Source: Prevotella sp. UBA4330 (GTDB taxonomy: Bacteria; Bacteroidota; Bacteroidia; Bacteroidales; Bacteroidaceae). From it: a DNA stretch of 64,000 nucleotides. A program made the position numbers and the translations under genes. The notes under the pieces were generated by a model. It was not told the DNA's origin and searched no databases. It was given only the letters and a program-made list of their open reading frames with translations. Of this stretch, positions 50,263 through 58,528 are shown piece after piece. How positions within the stretch are numbered: the stretch's first letter is position 1; each line of letters begins with the position of its first letter. The stretch covers positions 121,490 to 185,489 of the forward strand of contig DGTS01000039.1 in assembly GCA_002394385.1 (NCBI GenBank), read 5' to 3'.

Positions 50263-51261
50263 ATGGGATTTGTTATTGGACTATTGAACTTTGTTGGGTT
50301 CATATTTTACATTGTCGCTGCAATCGCGGCTTTTGGAGTCCTAATTGGCTTCATGTCAAATGACAGCAAAGATGGGGCAGGAATAAAGGGAGGATTAATT
50401 GCAGCCGTAGCAGGTGTGGTATTCGGCAGTGGAGGCTATTTCATCCGCGACTATGCAGATTCACTCAAAAGAAGCAAGAACTTTACAGAGAGCTTTACGA
50501 ATGGCGATAAAGAAAAAGTAAAATGGCGTTTTGGTGGGCTTTCTGAGGAAGACAAGAACGAGTATATTGGCGAGATTTTCGACAAATTCTATGGCCATGA
50601 TTTCAATGGAGAGTATGAATTCCTGTCTGACTACGGGGATGAGTATATCGCATTCGTTCAAGATGTTAAGGATCAGTTTAGTAACAAAATGGAGCTGATG
50701 TACAATGAGGCAGAAAGAATCAATACCAAGGAAAGTTGGCTATCCTTTTCAGGTAAGGTTGCCGGTAAATTCTTTCTGACGTATGCTAATGATAATTTGA
50801 AAGAGCGGGAGTTCGCTAAATGGGGGAACGATGAAGATGCATGGCAGCGTGTATTAGTAATGGATTCTCTGGCTATGTCCCATGAATATTTATCAAGATT
50901 CCCTCATGGCATTTATGAATGTGATGCTCGAAAAATTATCCTAGACCACTCATATGCTGATTACTCTCACAACAAGCCTCCATTCAAGATAACGAAAAAT
51001 TATTGTGGTACTACAACTATTTCTGTGAGGAGTTCAGCCTATGCAGACTTGAATGTACACTATACTGGAACTTTTGCTACTGGCGAATTTAAGGTTCCTG
51101 GATATGGATATAATTCAGTAACTGTTCCCAACGGTTATTATCGCATCCACGTCAGTTCGCGTCAAACAAGAGCAAGGGGTGAAACAACTTTAGAAACGTT
51201 GGATGGCGGAGTGAAAAATTTCGATTACCATATTGTAAGCGATGTGGGTAGAAGACATTGA
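50263..51261 (+). CDS. Hypothetical membrane protein
   Basis: A 332-residue protein with two N-terminal membrane segments ('LLNFVGFIFYIVAAIAAFGV' and 'GGLIAAVAGVVFGSGGYFI') and a long soluble remainder. The soluble part is helical until about residue 250 and then beta-rich ('TTTISVRSSAYADLNVHYTG', 'KVPGYGYNSVTVPNGYYRI'). That end looks like a small beta-sandwich. No catalytic motif seen. It follows the tail-anchored gene by 1 base and precedes a zinc-ribbon gene. AT-rich like its neighbours. Function unknown. Confidence 0.7.
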   Translation: MGFVIGLLNFVGFIFYIVAAIAAFGVLIGFMSNDSKDGAGIKGGLIAAVAGVVFGSGGYFIRDYADSLKRSKNFTESFTNGDKEKVKWRFGGLSEEDKNEYIGEIFDKFYGHDFNGEYEFLSDYGDEYIAFVQDVKDQFSNKMELMYNEAERINTKESWLSFSGKVAGKFFLTYANDNLKEREFAKWGNDEDAWQRVLVMDSLAMSHEYLSRFPHGIYECDARKIILDHSYADYSHNKPPFKITKNYCGTTTISVRSSAYADLNVHYTGTFATGEFKVPGYGYNSVTVPNGYYRIHVSSRQTRARGETTLETLDGGVKNFDYHIVSDVGRRH

Positions 51262-51315
51262 ATAAATGCAACACGAAGCAATTTGTAAAAGATTAAATCA
51301 ATAAAAGTCACAATT

Positions 51316-51817
51316 ATGTATTGTAAGCATTGTGGAAAAGAAATAGCAGGTGATTCAAAGTTCTGTAATCATTGTGGCAAATCACAAGGTAATGAGGAAA
51401 TCACTAACATTATTGAGCCAGCAAAGAGATTCTATACTTCAAACAAGAAATTGGTGTCATATACTCTTTTTTTTTATTCTATGTGCTATAGTTGTATATA
51501 TATGGTATTCAAATCTCCTTAGTAACAAGATTGTTGGTGAGTGGCAAAGAGAAGTTCGTGGAGGAACGGATATAGAAATATTCAAGTCAGATGGTACATG
51601 GGAATCTATTACCAAATTTCCAGGCGATCATAGAGATTATAGAACTAATGGGACGTGGGAAATGTTTAAAGGGAAAACCTTAGTAAAAACGTTTTGGTCT
51701 AATGACGAAGGAAGATATTTGAGCGATACATACGAAGTCATTAATATAAGTTCTGATGAATTAGTGTTCAAGCACAAGAATGAAAATAGAGAAAGGCATT
51801 TCCAAAGGAAACAATAG
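51316..51817 (+). pseudogene. Zinc-ribbon membrane protein with poly-T frameshift
   Basis: Two frames joined at a T9 run (51467-51475). The first gives a zinc ribbon, 'MYCKHCGKEIAGDSKFCNHC' (two CxxC knuckles), then a linker. The second frame gives a membrane segment ('ILFFFILCAIVVYIWY') and a lipocalin-like extracytoplasmic part ('KIVGEWQREVRGGTDIEIF'). Eight Ts instead of nine would give one intact product of about 166 residues. As read, the product stops at 51522. Possibilities are a sequencing error, phase variation or slippage, or a broken gene. The part after the break is still coherent, so loss, if any, is recent. Confidence 0.72.
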
Positions 51818-51971
51818 AGATTTGTATAAAATGGAAGTGTAAGTTGAACTATGTCAAGGCCATTTTCCGTATAAAATACAATCTTTTATTTCACTGATAA
51901 AGTTGTATAGACAGTGATCGCTTTCAAAACATGTACATAGAAGAATGGATTCCATCCTTCTATGTATAATC

Positions 51972-52286
51972 TTATTCAAGCATTAAATCTGGTTGCGCCT
52001 TGACATTTCGGCCATGATAAGCAACAACCCTAGGAACTTCTTCACCATCGCTTTTTGCACGATTGTTCTCCCATTGCAGAGGTTGCAGATTAGAAATGTC
52101 ATCATTACCACCTTTGGCCTTTGGAATAATATGGTCTATTTCCCAACCATATTCAGATTGCTTGCCATACTCGTTGAAACGAATAAGAGCATAACAATCA
52201 TCAAAACGCCAAACACTTTTGTCCTTACCTGGAACTTCTTTTCCTTTTGCCCACACAAGTAGAGGCAAATCCTTAATCTTATTCAT
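51972..52286 (-). CDS. HNH endonuclease
   Basis: About 104 residues. The HNH core is 'GWEIDHIIPKAKGGNDDISN' followed by 'LQPLQWENNRAKSD', giving the DH pair and the Asn and His/Asn positions of the beta-beta-alpha metal site. There is no DNA-binding extension. The start at 52286 was chosen because the promoter core at 52436 precedes it and the longer frame would begin upstream of the promoter. It leaves a 145-base leader. Small stand-alone HNH proteins of this type occur in phage and defence-related islands. Its role here is unknown. Confidence 0.75.
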   Translation of the reverse strand: MNKIKDLPLLVWAKGKEVPGKDKSVWRFDDCYALIRFNEYGKQSEYGWEIDHIIPKAKGGNDDISNLQPLQWENNRAKSDGEEVPRVVAYHGRNVKAQPDLMLE

Positions 52287-52435
52287 ACGAAAGACATAAT
52301 AATTTAAAATATCAATGTTGTAGTTGTCAGCTACATTAGGAATGCACAAACGGCTTTTACTTCCAATCTGACCTACAAAACTAACACTAAGATGTTCATC
52401 TACACATATAATATGTTTAACTAAGCTGAACGATG

Positions 52436-52443
52436 CAAATATA
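52436..52443 (-). promoter_or_regulatory. Promoter -7 box of the HNH gene
   Basis: Minus strand TATATTTG (followed by C), consensus core. Confidence 0.65.
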
Positions 52444-52449
52444 GGGCAA

Positions 52450-52737
52450 AAAAATGAAATGAGCAAATAATTCGTAAAAAAACGTTTGCGGCATACAACC
52501 TACGAGATTTTTTACTATCTTTGTCCCCGACAACGAGCCATTGAAACAGGCTGGTGGCTCTGAGTCGGGAGTTCATTGACAAGCAAATCACGGCAGAATG
52601 AGGAAATGAGAACCGTTGCCAGTTCGTCGCTCGGCTTTGCCGCTTGCCTAAGCAAGAACCCTGATTTTCTCAATCCTCCGAACTGCCTTTATTTACAAAA
52701 GGTTAGCGATTTTATCCAAAGATACGAAATAATGCTG
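52450..52737. other. Gene-free island segment with repeat arms
   Basis: No coding potential seen. It holds the right arm of the 23-base inverted repeat (52583-52605), and 'cgcttgcctaagcaagaac' (52639), which is also found in the mobilization remnant at about 48.36 kb. CTTGC and GCAAG in that string form a small hairpin. Confidence 0.6.
52583..52605. repeat. 23-bp inverted repeat, right arm
   Basis: 'gcaaatcacggcagaatgag' plus GAA; partner of 48116-48138 in opposite orientation, one mismatch. Confidence 0.75.
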
Positions 52738-52808
52738 ACATAGAAAAGCGATTTTGGAGAATTAACGCAATTAGTCCCATAAATAAAGGCAATACGAGGA
52801 AAATTGGG
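52738..52808. repeat. Island-edge direct repeat, right copy
   Basis: 'aaaagcgattttggagaatt' then 'aacgcaattagtcc' and 'cgaggaaaattgg'; diverged match to 47874-47948. Confidence 0.6.
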
Positions 52809-52900
52809 GAAAGTCTGCGAAGTGCCACTACGCAAATCGAGCCAGCCCTGCACGATAGATGAACTATCATGCAATTGTGAATCTCCTATTTGAGAAAGGG

Positions 52901-53599
52901 TTACTTAAGAAGATTCCTATTACTATTCCCCTCCAAAACCTCCATCTGCTGGATAACAAGTCTTTCGCCCTGTGGTATTCCATCATTGATTAGCACTGCA
53001 TTGATATTCTCCATATTCGACAGGCATATCAGTTCGTTGATGGTGGCATAGTCACGGATATTGCCTTTCAATTCGGGATTGGCCTCGCGCCATTGCTTGG
53101 CAGTCATTCCAAACATAGCAACGTTTAGCACATCGGCTTCTTCTGCATAGATGATACTGGCTTGTGTAGTGGTGATTTCTTCAGGAATCAAGTGGCTCTT
53201 AATGGCATCCGTGTGAATGCGATAGTTGATTTTGGAGAGTTCTCTTTTGGCAGTCCATCCCAATAATTCCTGCTCCTTGGCTTTTAGGCGTTGGAACTCC
53301 ATGACAAGGTAAAGACGGAACTCAACGGAAATCCATGATGCAAACTCGAAGGCTATATCGGTTTGGGCAAAGGTACCTCCATAGCGTCCCGCTTGCGAAA
53401 CAATCCCAATAGCATTAGTGGCTTCAATCCAACGAGTAGGCGAAAGCGTGAAAGCATTCAAACCAGCCTCTTTTCTAAACCCCTCGAATTCGAGGGGGTT
53501 AAAATTGGGATTGTGAAGCGTCTCCCATATACCAAGAAATTCCACGGTATTGCGGTTACGCATCCAGTTCGTAACCCTCAAAAATGCCTTATCTCTCAA
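52901..53599 (-). CDS. KilA-N domain protein, short N-terminus
   Basis: A 232-residue frame matching the KilA-N type: 'NWMRNRNTVEFLGIWETLHN', 'GLNAFTLSPTRWIEATNAIG', 'GGTFAQTDIAFEFASWIS'. Relatives usually have about 30-40 more residues at the N-terminus, so this one is short. The first codon available after the promoter at 53634 is TTG (53599). It sits in a hairpin: ATCTCAAACT pairs with AGTTTGAGAGAT across 53591-53628, which could limit its use. It may be a truncated but still transcribed gene. KilA-N proteins are phage and plasmid-type DNA-binding factors. No partner gene is next to it. Confidence 0.7.
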   Translation of the reverse strand: MRDKAFLRVTNWMRNRNTVEFLGIWETLHNPNFNPLEFEGFRKEAGLNAFTLSPTRWIEATNAIGIVSQAGRYGGTFAQTDIAFEFASWISVEFRLYLVMEFQRLKAKEQELLGWTAKRELSKINYRIHTDAIKSHLIPEEITTTQASIIYAEEADVLNVAMFGMTAKQWREANPELKGNIRDYATINELICLSNMENINAVLINDGIPQGERLVIQQMEVLEGNSNRNLLK

Positions 53600-53633
53600 A
53601 CTACCGATGAATAAAGAAAGTTTGAGATTTCTT

Positions 53634-53642
53634 ACAAAGTTA
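53634..53642 (-). promoter_or_regulatory. Promoter -7 box of the KilA-N gene
   Basis: Minus strand TAACTTTGT. Transcription would begin a few bases before the hairpin that holds the TTG codon. Confidence 0.6.
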
Positions 53643-53762
53643 CAAAAAAACGAGAGTTGAACAAAATAAACTCATTCCTTTTTTTGCTGAGACGTAAGAA
53701 CTTCGCGACTTTTGTCGCAAAAAGTCGATAATAATCGACTATTGGCACACCATGACTTTTCT

Positions 53763-53812
53763 GGTAAAATAGCCTATATTGGTCAGTAAAATAGCCTATT
53801 TTACTTTCGGAA
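53763..53812. repeat. GTAAAATAGGCTAT short repeat cluster, copy 3
   Basis: 'taaaatagcctatattggtc' then 'agtaaaatagcctatttta': two units of the family at 8.55 and 23.3 kb, in opposite orientation (TAGCC). Confidence 0.85.
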
Positions 53813-54027
53813 ATCATGCGGTGTGTTTATGATTTGAACCGTAAAATGAGTTTGGAAAAAGGAATTACTCGATATTTTCCCTTTATTTCATTGCAGTGCT
53901 TTCACATGACTCTCTCTTCTTACATAGAAGAGTAACGTCGTCTGCGGTGCAAAGAAAGCCTGAAATCATCAAATAACAAGGGAAAGAAGTGGTAAAATTC
54001 TAAATTTTAGAAATATTTCTCAGTTTT

Positions 54028-54060
54028 CTTTTGAAATTCAAAACTGTTATGTAACTTTGC
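54028..54060 (+). promoter_or_regulatory. Promoter of higBA
   Basis: TTTTG, 19 bases, TAACTTTGC: an ideal match, with a leader of about 15 bases before the higB ATG. Confidence 0.82.
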
Positions 54061-54078
54061 AACGAAGAATCCTAGTAA

Positions 54079-54378
54079 ATGAAAATAGTATCACATAGAC
54101 GATTAGTTGAGTTCTACAGTTCGGAAGGTCATGGAGACGCTCAGGCAGCACTTGAACGATGGTATGACATCGCAGAAAAAGCGGAGTGGAAGAACTTGTC
54201 GGATATAAAGGTTGACTTTCCTTTGACAGACTACGTAGGAAATCAACATTATGTTTTTGACATCAGGGGCAACAAATATCGTCTTGTTGTGGTCGTAAAG
54301 TTCACGATCGGGCATATCTTCATCCGATTTGTAGGTACGCATAGTGAATACGATAAGATTGACGTTTCAACGATATAG
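54079..54378 (+). CDS. higB: HigB-type toxin (mRNA interferase)
   Basis: A 99-residue toxin of the HigB family, a RelE-like ribosome-dependent mRNA endonuclease: 'WKNLSDIKVDFPLTDYVG', 'YVFDIRGNKYRLVVVVKF', 'IFIRFVGTHSEYDKI'. The 'fdi.GNkyRLv' and 'F.gtH.eYdki' strings are the family core, with basic and aromatic residues for RNA cleavage. First gene of an operon with an HTH antitoxin 17 bases downstream, which is the usual HigBA order (toxin first). Confidence 0.92.
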   Translation: MKIVSHRRLVEFYSSEGHGDAQAALERWYDIAEKAEWKNLSDIKVDFPLTDYVGNQHYVFDIRGNKYRLVVVVKFTIGHIFIRFVGTHSEYDKIDVSTI

Positions 54379-54395
54379 TAAAAGGAGGTACGAAT

Positions 54396-54758
54396 ATGGC
54401 AAAGATTACAAAAGAACAATATGAATTTGCATTGGCACGTATTGAAGAACTGCTGCCAATGGTGGACGACAACACACCAGCCAACGACCGCAATGCCGTG
54501 GAGTTGACAATGATGTCGGATGTCGTCATAGACTACGAGAAGGAGCACTATCCCATAGGCAAACCCACCGTAGCCCAGTTGATACAATTGTCGTTGGACG
54601 AGAAAAACATGAGTCAGAAACAGTTGGCTACAGAGATAGGTGTCAGCCCTTCACGCATAAGCGACTATGTTTCGGGCAGGGCAGAACCCACATTGAAGAT
54701 TGCCCGTTTGCTCTGTTCCACTTTGGGGATAACGCCAGCGGCAATGCTGGGATATTGA
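54396..54758 (+). CDS. higA: HigA-type antitoxin (XRE HTH)
   Basis: A 120-residue antitoxin. The N-terminal helical part ('EQYEFALARIEELLPMVDDN') probably binds the toxin. The C-terminus is an XRE helix-turn-helix ('MSQKQLATEIGVSPSRISDYVSGRAEP') that should bind the operon promoter and repress it. Pair and orientation match HigBA. Confidence 0.92.
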   Translation: MAKITKEQYEFALARIEELLPMVDDNTPANDRNAVELTMMSDVVIDYEKEHYPIGKPTVAQLIQLSLDEKNMSQKQLATEIGVSPSRISDYVSGRAEPTLKIARLLCSTLGITPAAMLGY

Positions 54759-54833
54759 ACAATAGGAAATCCAAGAAAGAATAGCAGGCGAGTAACCGCA
54801 AGTTTCGCCACAATGAACATGTATTATTAAGGG

Positions 54834-54871
54834 GTATGGGCGTTTAGAAGTGCACTCCTAAACGCTCATAC
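54834..54871 (+). terminator. Hairpin after higBA
   Basis: GTATGGGCGTTTAG and CTAAACGCTCATAC form a 14-bp stem with one G-T pair. No T-run follows, so it may act as a pause or bidirectional barrier rather than a simple terminator. Confidence 0.55.
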
Positions 54872-54903
54872 GCATTAATTCGAGCGAAGCGTGAAATGTC
54901 GTG

Positions 54904-55503
54904 TTATTTAAATCTGCGACCGTTCCACTTCAAGGTGGTCTGCCACTTCTCGCGGCCGTTCTCGCTCCAGTGCGTCACGATGATGTCCTTTCCGATGCGG
55001 GGCAGAGCATACGAGGTGTTGAAGTACTGCACGTCAATGCCCATATCGACGACGTTCATCTGCCTCTTGGCATTGTCGTAGCGATAGAACGACAGGCCGT
55101 CGTACTGTCCGGGGTTCATGCGCTTGTCGCCTTCTGACGTTTCCACACACAGTGCAAACAACTTGTGCTTTTTGTCGGCCATGTTCCAGTAGCACATCTC
55201 CCATTTCTGCGTGAAACCGTCGTGATTCGACTGCACCAGGATGTAGCCCGCCTTCTTGTCAACGGTAATTGTGAAGCCCTCAGGCTGAGCCTCGCCATTG
55301 CGGTAACACTCCAGTGACCGCCGCAGCGCAGCCGCCGACTCGTCAGGCGTGTTCTCCTGGTCATCCCAGATCATAGCCCACGCCCATGCGAAATCCATGA
55401 TGTCGGGCGCAGCGCCCTGGAATACCACCTTGATGCCTTCCTGTGCCGACATCGTCATCCAGCACATTGTCAGCATCATTGCAAAAACTATTCTCTTCAT
55501 CAT
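54904..55503 (-). CDS. Secreted hypothetical protein
   Basis: A 199-residue exported protein (signal to 'WMTMSAQEG'). The mature part is a mixed alpha/beta domain with many aromatic residues ('FAWAWAMIWDDQENTP', 'YWNMADKKHKLFALC', 'YDGLSFYRYDN'). No known motif recognised. It is the last of three same-strand exported or membrane proteins (DUF2207 and a 286-residue protein upstream); a T-rich satellite separates it from the DUF2207 gene. Confidence 0.72.
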   Translation of the reverse strand: MMKRIVFAMMLTMCWMTMSAQEGIKVVFQGAAPDIMDFAWAWAMIWDDQENTPDESAAALRRSLECYRNGEAQPEGFTITVDKKAGYILVQSNHDGFTQKWEMCYWNMADKKHKLFALCVETSEGDKRMNPGQYDGLSFYRYDNAKRQMNVVDMGIDVQYFNTSYALPRIGKDIIVTHWSENGREKWQTTLKWNGRRFK

Positions 55504-55504
55504 C

Positions 55505-55577
55505 GTCTTTTTTACCTTTTTACTTTTTTACCCTTTTTACTTTTTTACCTTTTTACCTTTTTACTTTTTTACCCTTT
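55505..55577. repeat. T-rich 'tttttacctt' satellite, second tract
   Basis: Tandem 8-9-base units like those at 36.3 kb. It fills the short gap between the secreted-protein gene and the DUF2207 gene. Confidence 0.8.
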
Positions 55578-57297
55578 AACGTATGCCTCCTCCTCCGCCT
55601 TCGCCAGAGAAGCCGCCGCCTCCGCCGCCCCAGGAGGACCTGCCGCCTTCGCCAGACGAACGGGATGCGGAATGGCGACTCTTCTTGGAAGAAGACTCCG
55701 ACTTGCGTCGGCGCTCCTCGCGCTCTTCTATCAGACCCTCGGTAATCAGCAGGAACGAACTGTCAACGGCAGGAAGAGCCACACCGTCAGAGAACTGGCC
55801 TGCCACCTGGTCCATCTTGAAGAACTCGGGATTGATGGCTTTCATGTCCTTCACCACTTGTTCTGCATTGCCGAAGAGCGTTGCCCACACGATATAGTCG
55901 CGCCAGAGTTTAGTCTCCGTCAGATTGCGTTCGTTGGCTAAGGTGAAGTCGCTAAGGAAACGTTTAAATCCGTACACCTCGTTCATCTCTGCCTGTTTGT
56001 TTTTATAGTAAGAGACATCACGCTTGGTACATAGCAGGTCAATGAATGTACGCACAAGTTTCCTGTTGCCCTTGTCGCTCATAAACGTTTCCAGTTCCTT
56101 GGGGTCGAGCACATGATTATCGCCGGCAGCCTTCTTGAATATCTCATGCATCTTATAGGCCAATGGCGTGAGGTCCTTTTCCAATGACAGTTCCTTAACC
56201 ACAAAGCGGTTCTGCATCCTGCCCGTTTCTGTCATGACGGACTGCACAACGAAGGCGCCTTCATTAATCATTTGCAGGATGGTGGCAGAGACCAAGCGCT
56301 TATAATCCGCCTCTTTACCGTAATTAAATGCATTCAGCATTTCGTTGGCCTGCTGCAGATTGCCTTCCAGAGGTACAGATCTGAAATAACCTACGGTCTG
56401 TGTCCACTTCTCGTGCTTCTTGCGCTTAGTCGTAGTCATCATCTTTTTGACGAGGAGGAATAGTCCCCACAAGCCGGCAGCACCGCAAAGGAGTATGCCA
56501 ATGGCTTTGAGAACACTCAGCACGTCGTCCCAGAAACTTTCCTCCTTGATGGCGTCACCATAGTCGCTGCCTTCAAAGGCAAGTTGCTTCTTATGCTCAA
56601 AAGTGTCGTCCGTATCTTGAACAGTAGGATTTAGCATGCCTTTGGGGAATTTCGCCATGACATAGAGTGCTGCCTCTGAGTTCATTGGTTCGGTGGTTTC
56701 GACAATGATTTTGCCATCCTCAAAACGTAAGTCGCCCTTGAACTGGAATCCCCAGATGCCGCATGTCTCTGCATCAAACCGCTGGGTGGTATCGGCACTC
56801 TCTATGGTTACCTTGGCCCGTTCTGGCTTCGGTGTCACGCTTTTGTCAAGGAATACGTGGCGAATGGCATCGGCATCGGGGTATCCACGCACCAGACTGG
56901 TGATGGTGTAACTCGTCGTGTAGGTGCGTTCACCACTCTTGCCTAAACCCCAGCAGAGTTCATAGCCGCCATTTTTCTCTATGATGCCACACCGTTCCGC
57001 CTTCTCCTCACGGTTCCGGTCTGTTCTCCATGTTCCGACATGCTCGTAAGCCAGTCCTGTATTGTCGCTGACGGTCAGGTCCTCGACTTTACCAGGACTC
57101 ATGTTGCCCAGTCCGATGTAGCACTCCGTTCCCTCGTCGGTAATGGTCATGCGGCGTGTCTCCGTGATGCGTGCATCACCGTTCTTGCCTATCACCACGC
57201 GGATGTTGAGGTCGTGGAGCCGCGACTGGGCGAACAGCACACCTGCCGATGCCACGAACGACATCATCAGCAGGGCAGCAAATCTTTTCACAGTCAT
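55576..57297 (-). CDS. DUF2207 membrane protein
   Basis: A 573-residue protein with a signal peptide (to 'SAGVLFAQ') and an extracytoplasmic beta-domain ('NIRVVIGKNGDARITETRR') matching DUF2207. A membrane segment lies at about residue 262 ('KAIGILLCGAAGLWGLFLL'), followed by a long cytoplasmic part. The C-terminus is serine-rich and then glycine-rich ('GGRSSWGGGGGGFSGEGGGG'), a common end in this family. Function is unknown. It is preceded by a secreted protein gene 53 bases upstream, on the same strand. Confidence 0.85.
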   Translation of the reverse strand: MTVKRFAALLMMSFVASAGVLFAQSRLHDLNIRVVIGKNGDARITETRRMTITDEGTECYIGLGNMSPGKVEDLTVSDNTGLAYEHVGTWRTDRNREEKAERCGIIEKNGGYELCWGLGKSGERTYTTSYTITSLVRGYPDADAIRHVFLDKSVTPKPERAKVTIESADTTQRFDAETCGIWGFQFKGDLRFEDGKIIVETTEPMNSEAALYVMAKFPKGMLNPTVQDTDDTFEHKKQLAFEGSDYGDAIKEESFWDDVLSVLKAIGILLCGAAGLWGLFLLVKKMMTTTKRKKHEKWTQTVGYFRSVPLEGNLQQANEMLNAFNYGKEADYKRLVSATILQMINEGAFVVQSVMTETGRMQNRFVVKELSLEKDLTPLAYKMHEIFKKAAGDNHVLDPKELETFMSDKGNRKLVRTFIDLLCTKRDVSYYKNKQAEMNEVYGFKRFLSDFTLANERNLTETKLWRDYIVWATLFGNAEQVVKDMKAINPEFFKMDQVAGQFSDGVALPAVDSSFLLITEGLIEEREERRRKSESSSKKSRHSASRSSGEGGRSSWGGGGGGFSGEGGGGGIR

Positions 57298-57350
57298 TCC
57301 GTTTGATGGTTCTTTATAGATGAGTAAATGCCTATCTTGCAGGCAATCAC

Positions 57351-58211
57351 TTATTTCATGACACCAAACAGGCTATAGACATAGGTTTTTCCATTATCAT
57401 CGTTCTTGACCCAGAGGTGTCCATGCTCTTTATCAACATTCACCACGGTGTAGCCGGGCTTGTAACTGGAAACGTCAATTGCGCTGACCTTGTCGCCCAC
57501 TTTGAACTTCTCTTTGAAAGGAAGCAGTTTGCAGTTGTCCTTGGTGGTACATTCCAAATGGCTGGCAAATGCTGATATCAGCACTTTGTCACCGCTGACC
57601 TGAACGACGGTGCCATATTTCATATTGCCATTTACATTAAAGGCCACCTGCGCACCCGATTCAAACTTACCTTCCTTCAGCACGTTGAATGAACCTGGCT
57701 CCAGTTTCACGCCCTTCTGCTTCTCTGCCAGTTTAGGAGAGTCGAACTCTCTCGGCCAAGTATAATCGTCGTCAAGATAGCACACTACAGGCTCCGTTGG
57801 TGTTGAGTCATCAATGACGATGGCACGCTGCATGTCGCGCTTAGAAGAGCCATAAGTCAGCAATATGTCGCCCTTCTTGGCCTTCTCGCTCTTGCCCAGT
57901 GGAATAATGAGTGCATTGGGCACCTCAACTTTATTGTCGTATTGATCGACGATAGATTTCTCCTTGCCAACTTCGATAATGGTTGTATTATACCATAGCA
58001 TGGTCTTCCCCACCAACTCTTCTCCGCGATCTATAAAGTCGAGGTAGTGCTCTTGATTGGACAAAATCTGCTGGCCGGGCTTGGCGTCAATCTCAATGTC
58101 CATTGGGAAATCCCATGGCCACACCTTCGGGTCGTTCTGTGCCTCTGCCACTGTTATGAATGCGAACATGGCTGTGAATGCCATCACTGATACTTTCATT
58201 GAATGTCTCAT
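57351..58211 (-). CDS. Secreted hypothetical protein
   Basis: A 286-residue exported protein (signal to 'ITVAEAQND'); an ATG four codons later is another start. The mature part is beta-rich. It repeats a motif like 'FKVGDKVSAIDVSSYKPGYT' and 'FESGAQVAFNVNGNMKYG', reminiscent of small SH3/Tudor-like barrels. No catalytic motif seen. It probably shares a transcript with the DUF2207 gene. Confidence 0.75.
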   Translation of the reverse strand: MRHSMKVSVMAFTAMFAFITVAEAQNDPKVWPWDFPMDIEIDAKPGQQILSNQEHYLDFIDRGEELVGKTMLWYNTTIIEVGKEKSIVDQYDNKVEVPNALIIPLGKSEKAKKGDILLTYGSSKRDMQRAIVIDDSTPTEPVVCYLDDDYTWPREFDSPKLAEKQKGVKLEPGSFNVLKEGKFESGAQVAFNVNGNMKYGTVVQVSGDKVLISAFASHLECTTKDNCKLLPFKEKFKVGDKVSAIDVSSYKPGYTVVNVDKEHGHLWVKNDDNGKTYVYSLFGVMK

Positions 58212-58241
58212 AATTGTATTAAATGCTTAAACGATTAATAT

Positions 58242-58388
58242 TTATTTTAATAACTCTTTTAATTGTCGTTTCACCTCTGCTCTCACCATATCGCGCATGG
58301 CAAACAGGAGTCTTGCCTGATCCTCAGTGTAGTTGCTGGCTGCCTGATGCCTGAGGTTTGGTTTGTTTTTTGGTGACTTCTGTTCCAT
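58242..58388 (-). CDS. Small basic hypothetical protein
   Basis: About 48 residues from the ATG at 58388 ('MEQKSPKNKPNLRHQAASNY'). The open frame extends to 58451, but the promoter core at 58425 rules out the upstream ATG. The C-terminus is helical and amphipathic ('LLFAMRDMVRAEVKRQLKEL'). It is 30 bases upstream of the secreted-protein gene and may lead that transcript. Not recognised. Confidence 0.55.
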   Translation of the reverse strand: MEQKSPKNKPNLRHQAASNYTEDQARLLFAMRDMVRAEVKRQLKELLK

Positions 58389-58424
58389 AGGCGTGTCGTA
58401 TGGTTTGTTCTTGCGATTTGTCTG

Positions 58425-58432
58425 CAAAGTTA
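58425..58432 (-). promoter_or_regulatory. Promoter -7 box of the small protein/DUF2207 transcript
   Basis: Minus strand TAACTTTG (followed by C). Confidence 0.65.
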
Positions 58433-58528
58433 CGGCAAAAACAATGCACAACCTTCAGCAGAAAACGCAGGAAGTTGTGCAGAATCTTCCAAAATGCGCC
58501 AAAACAAATGCATTTTGCCTATGTTTCT

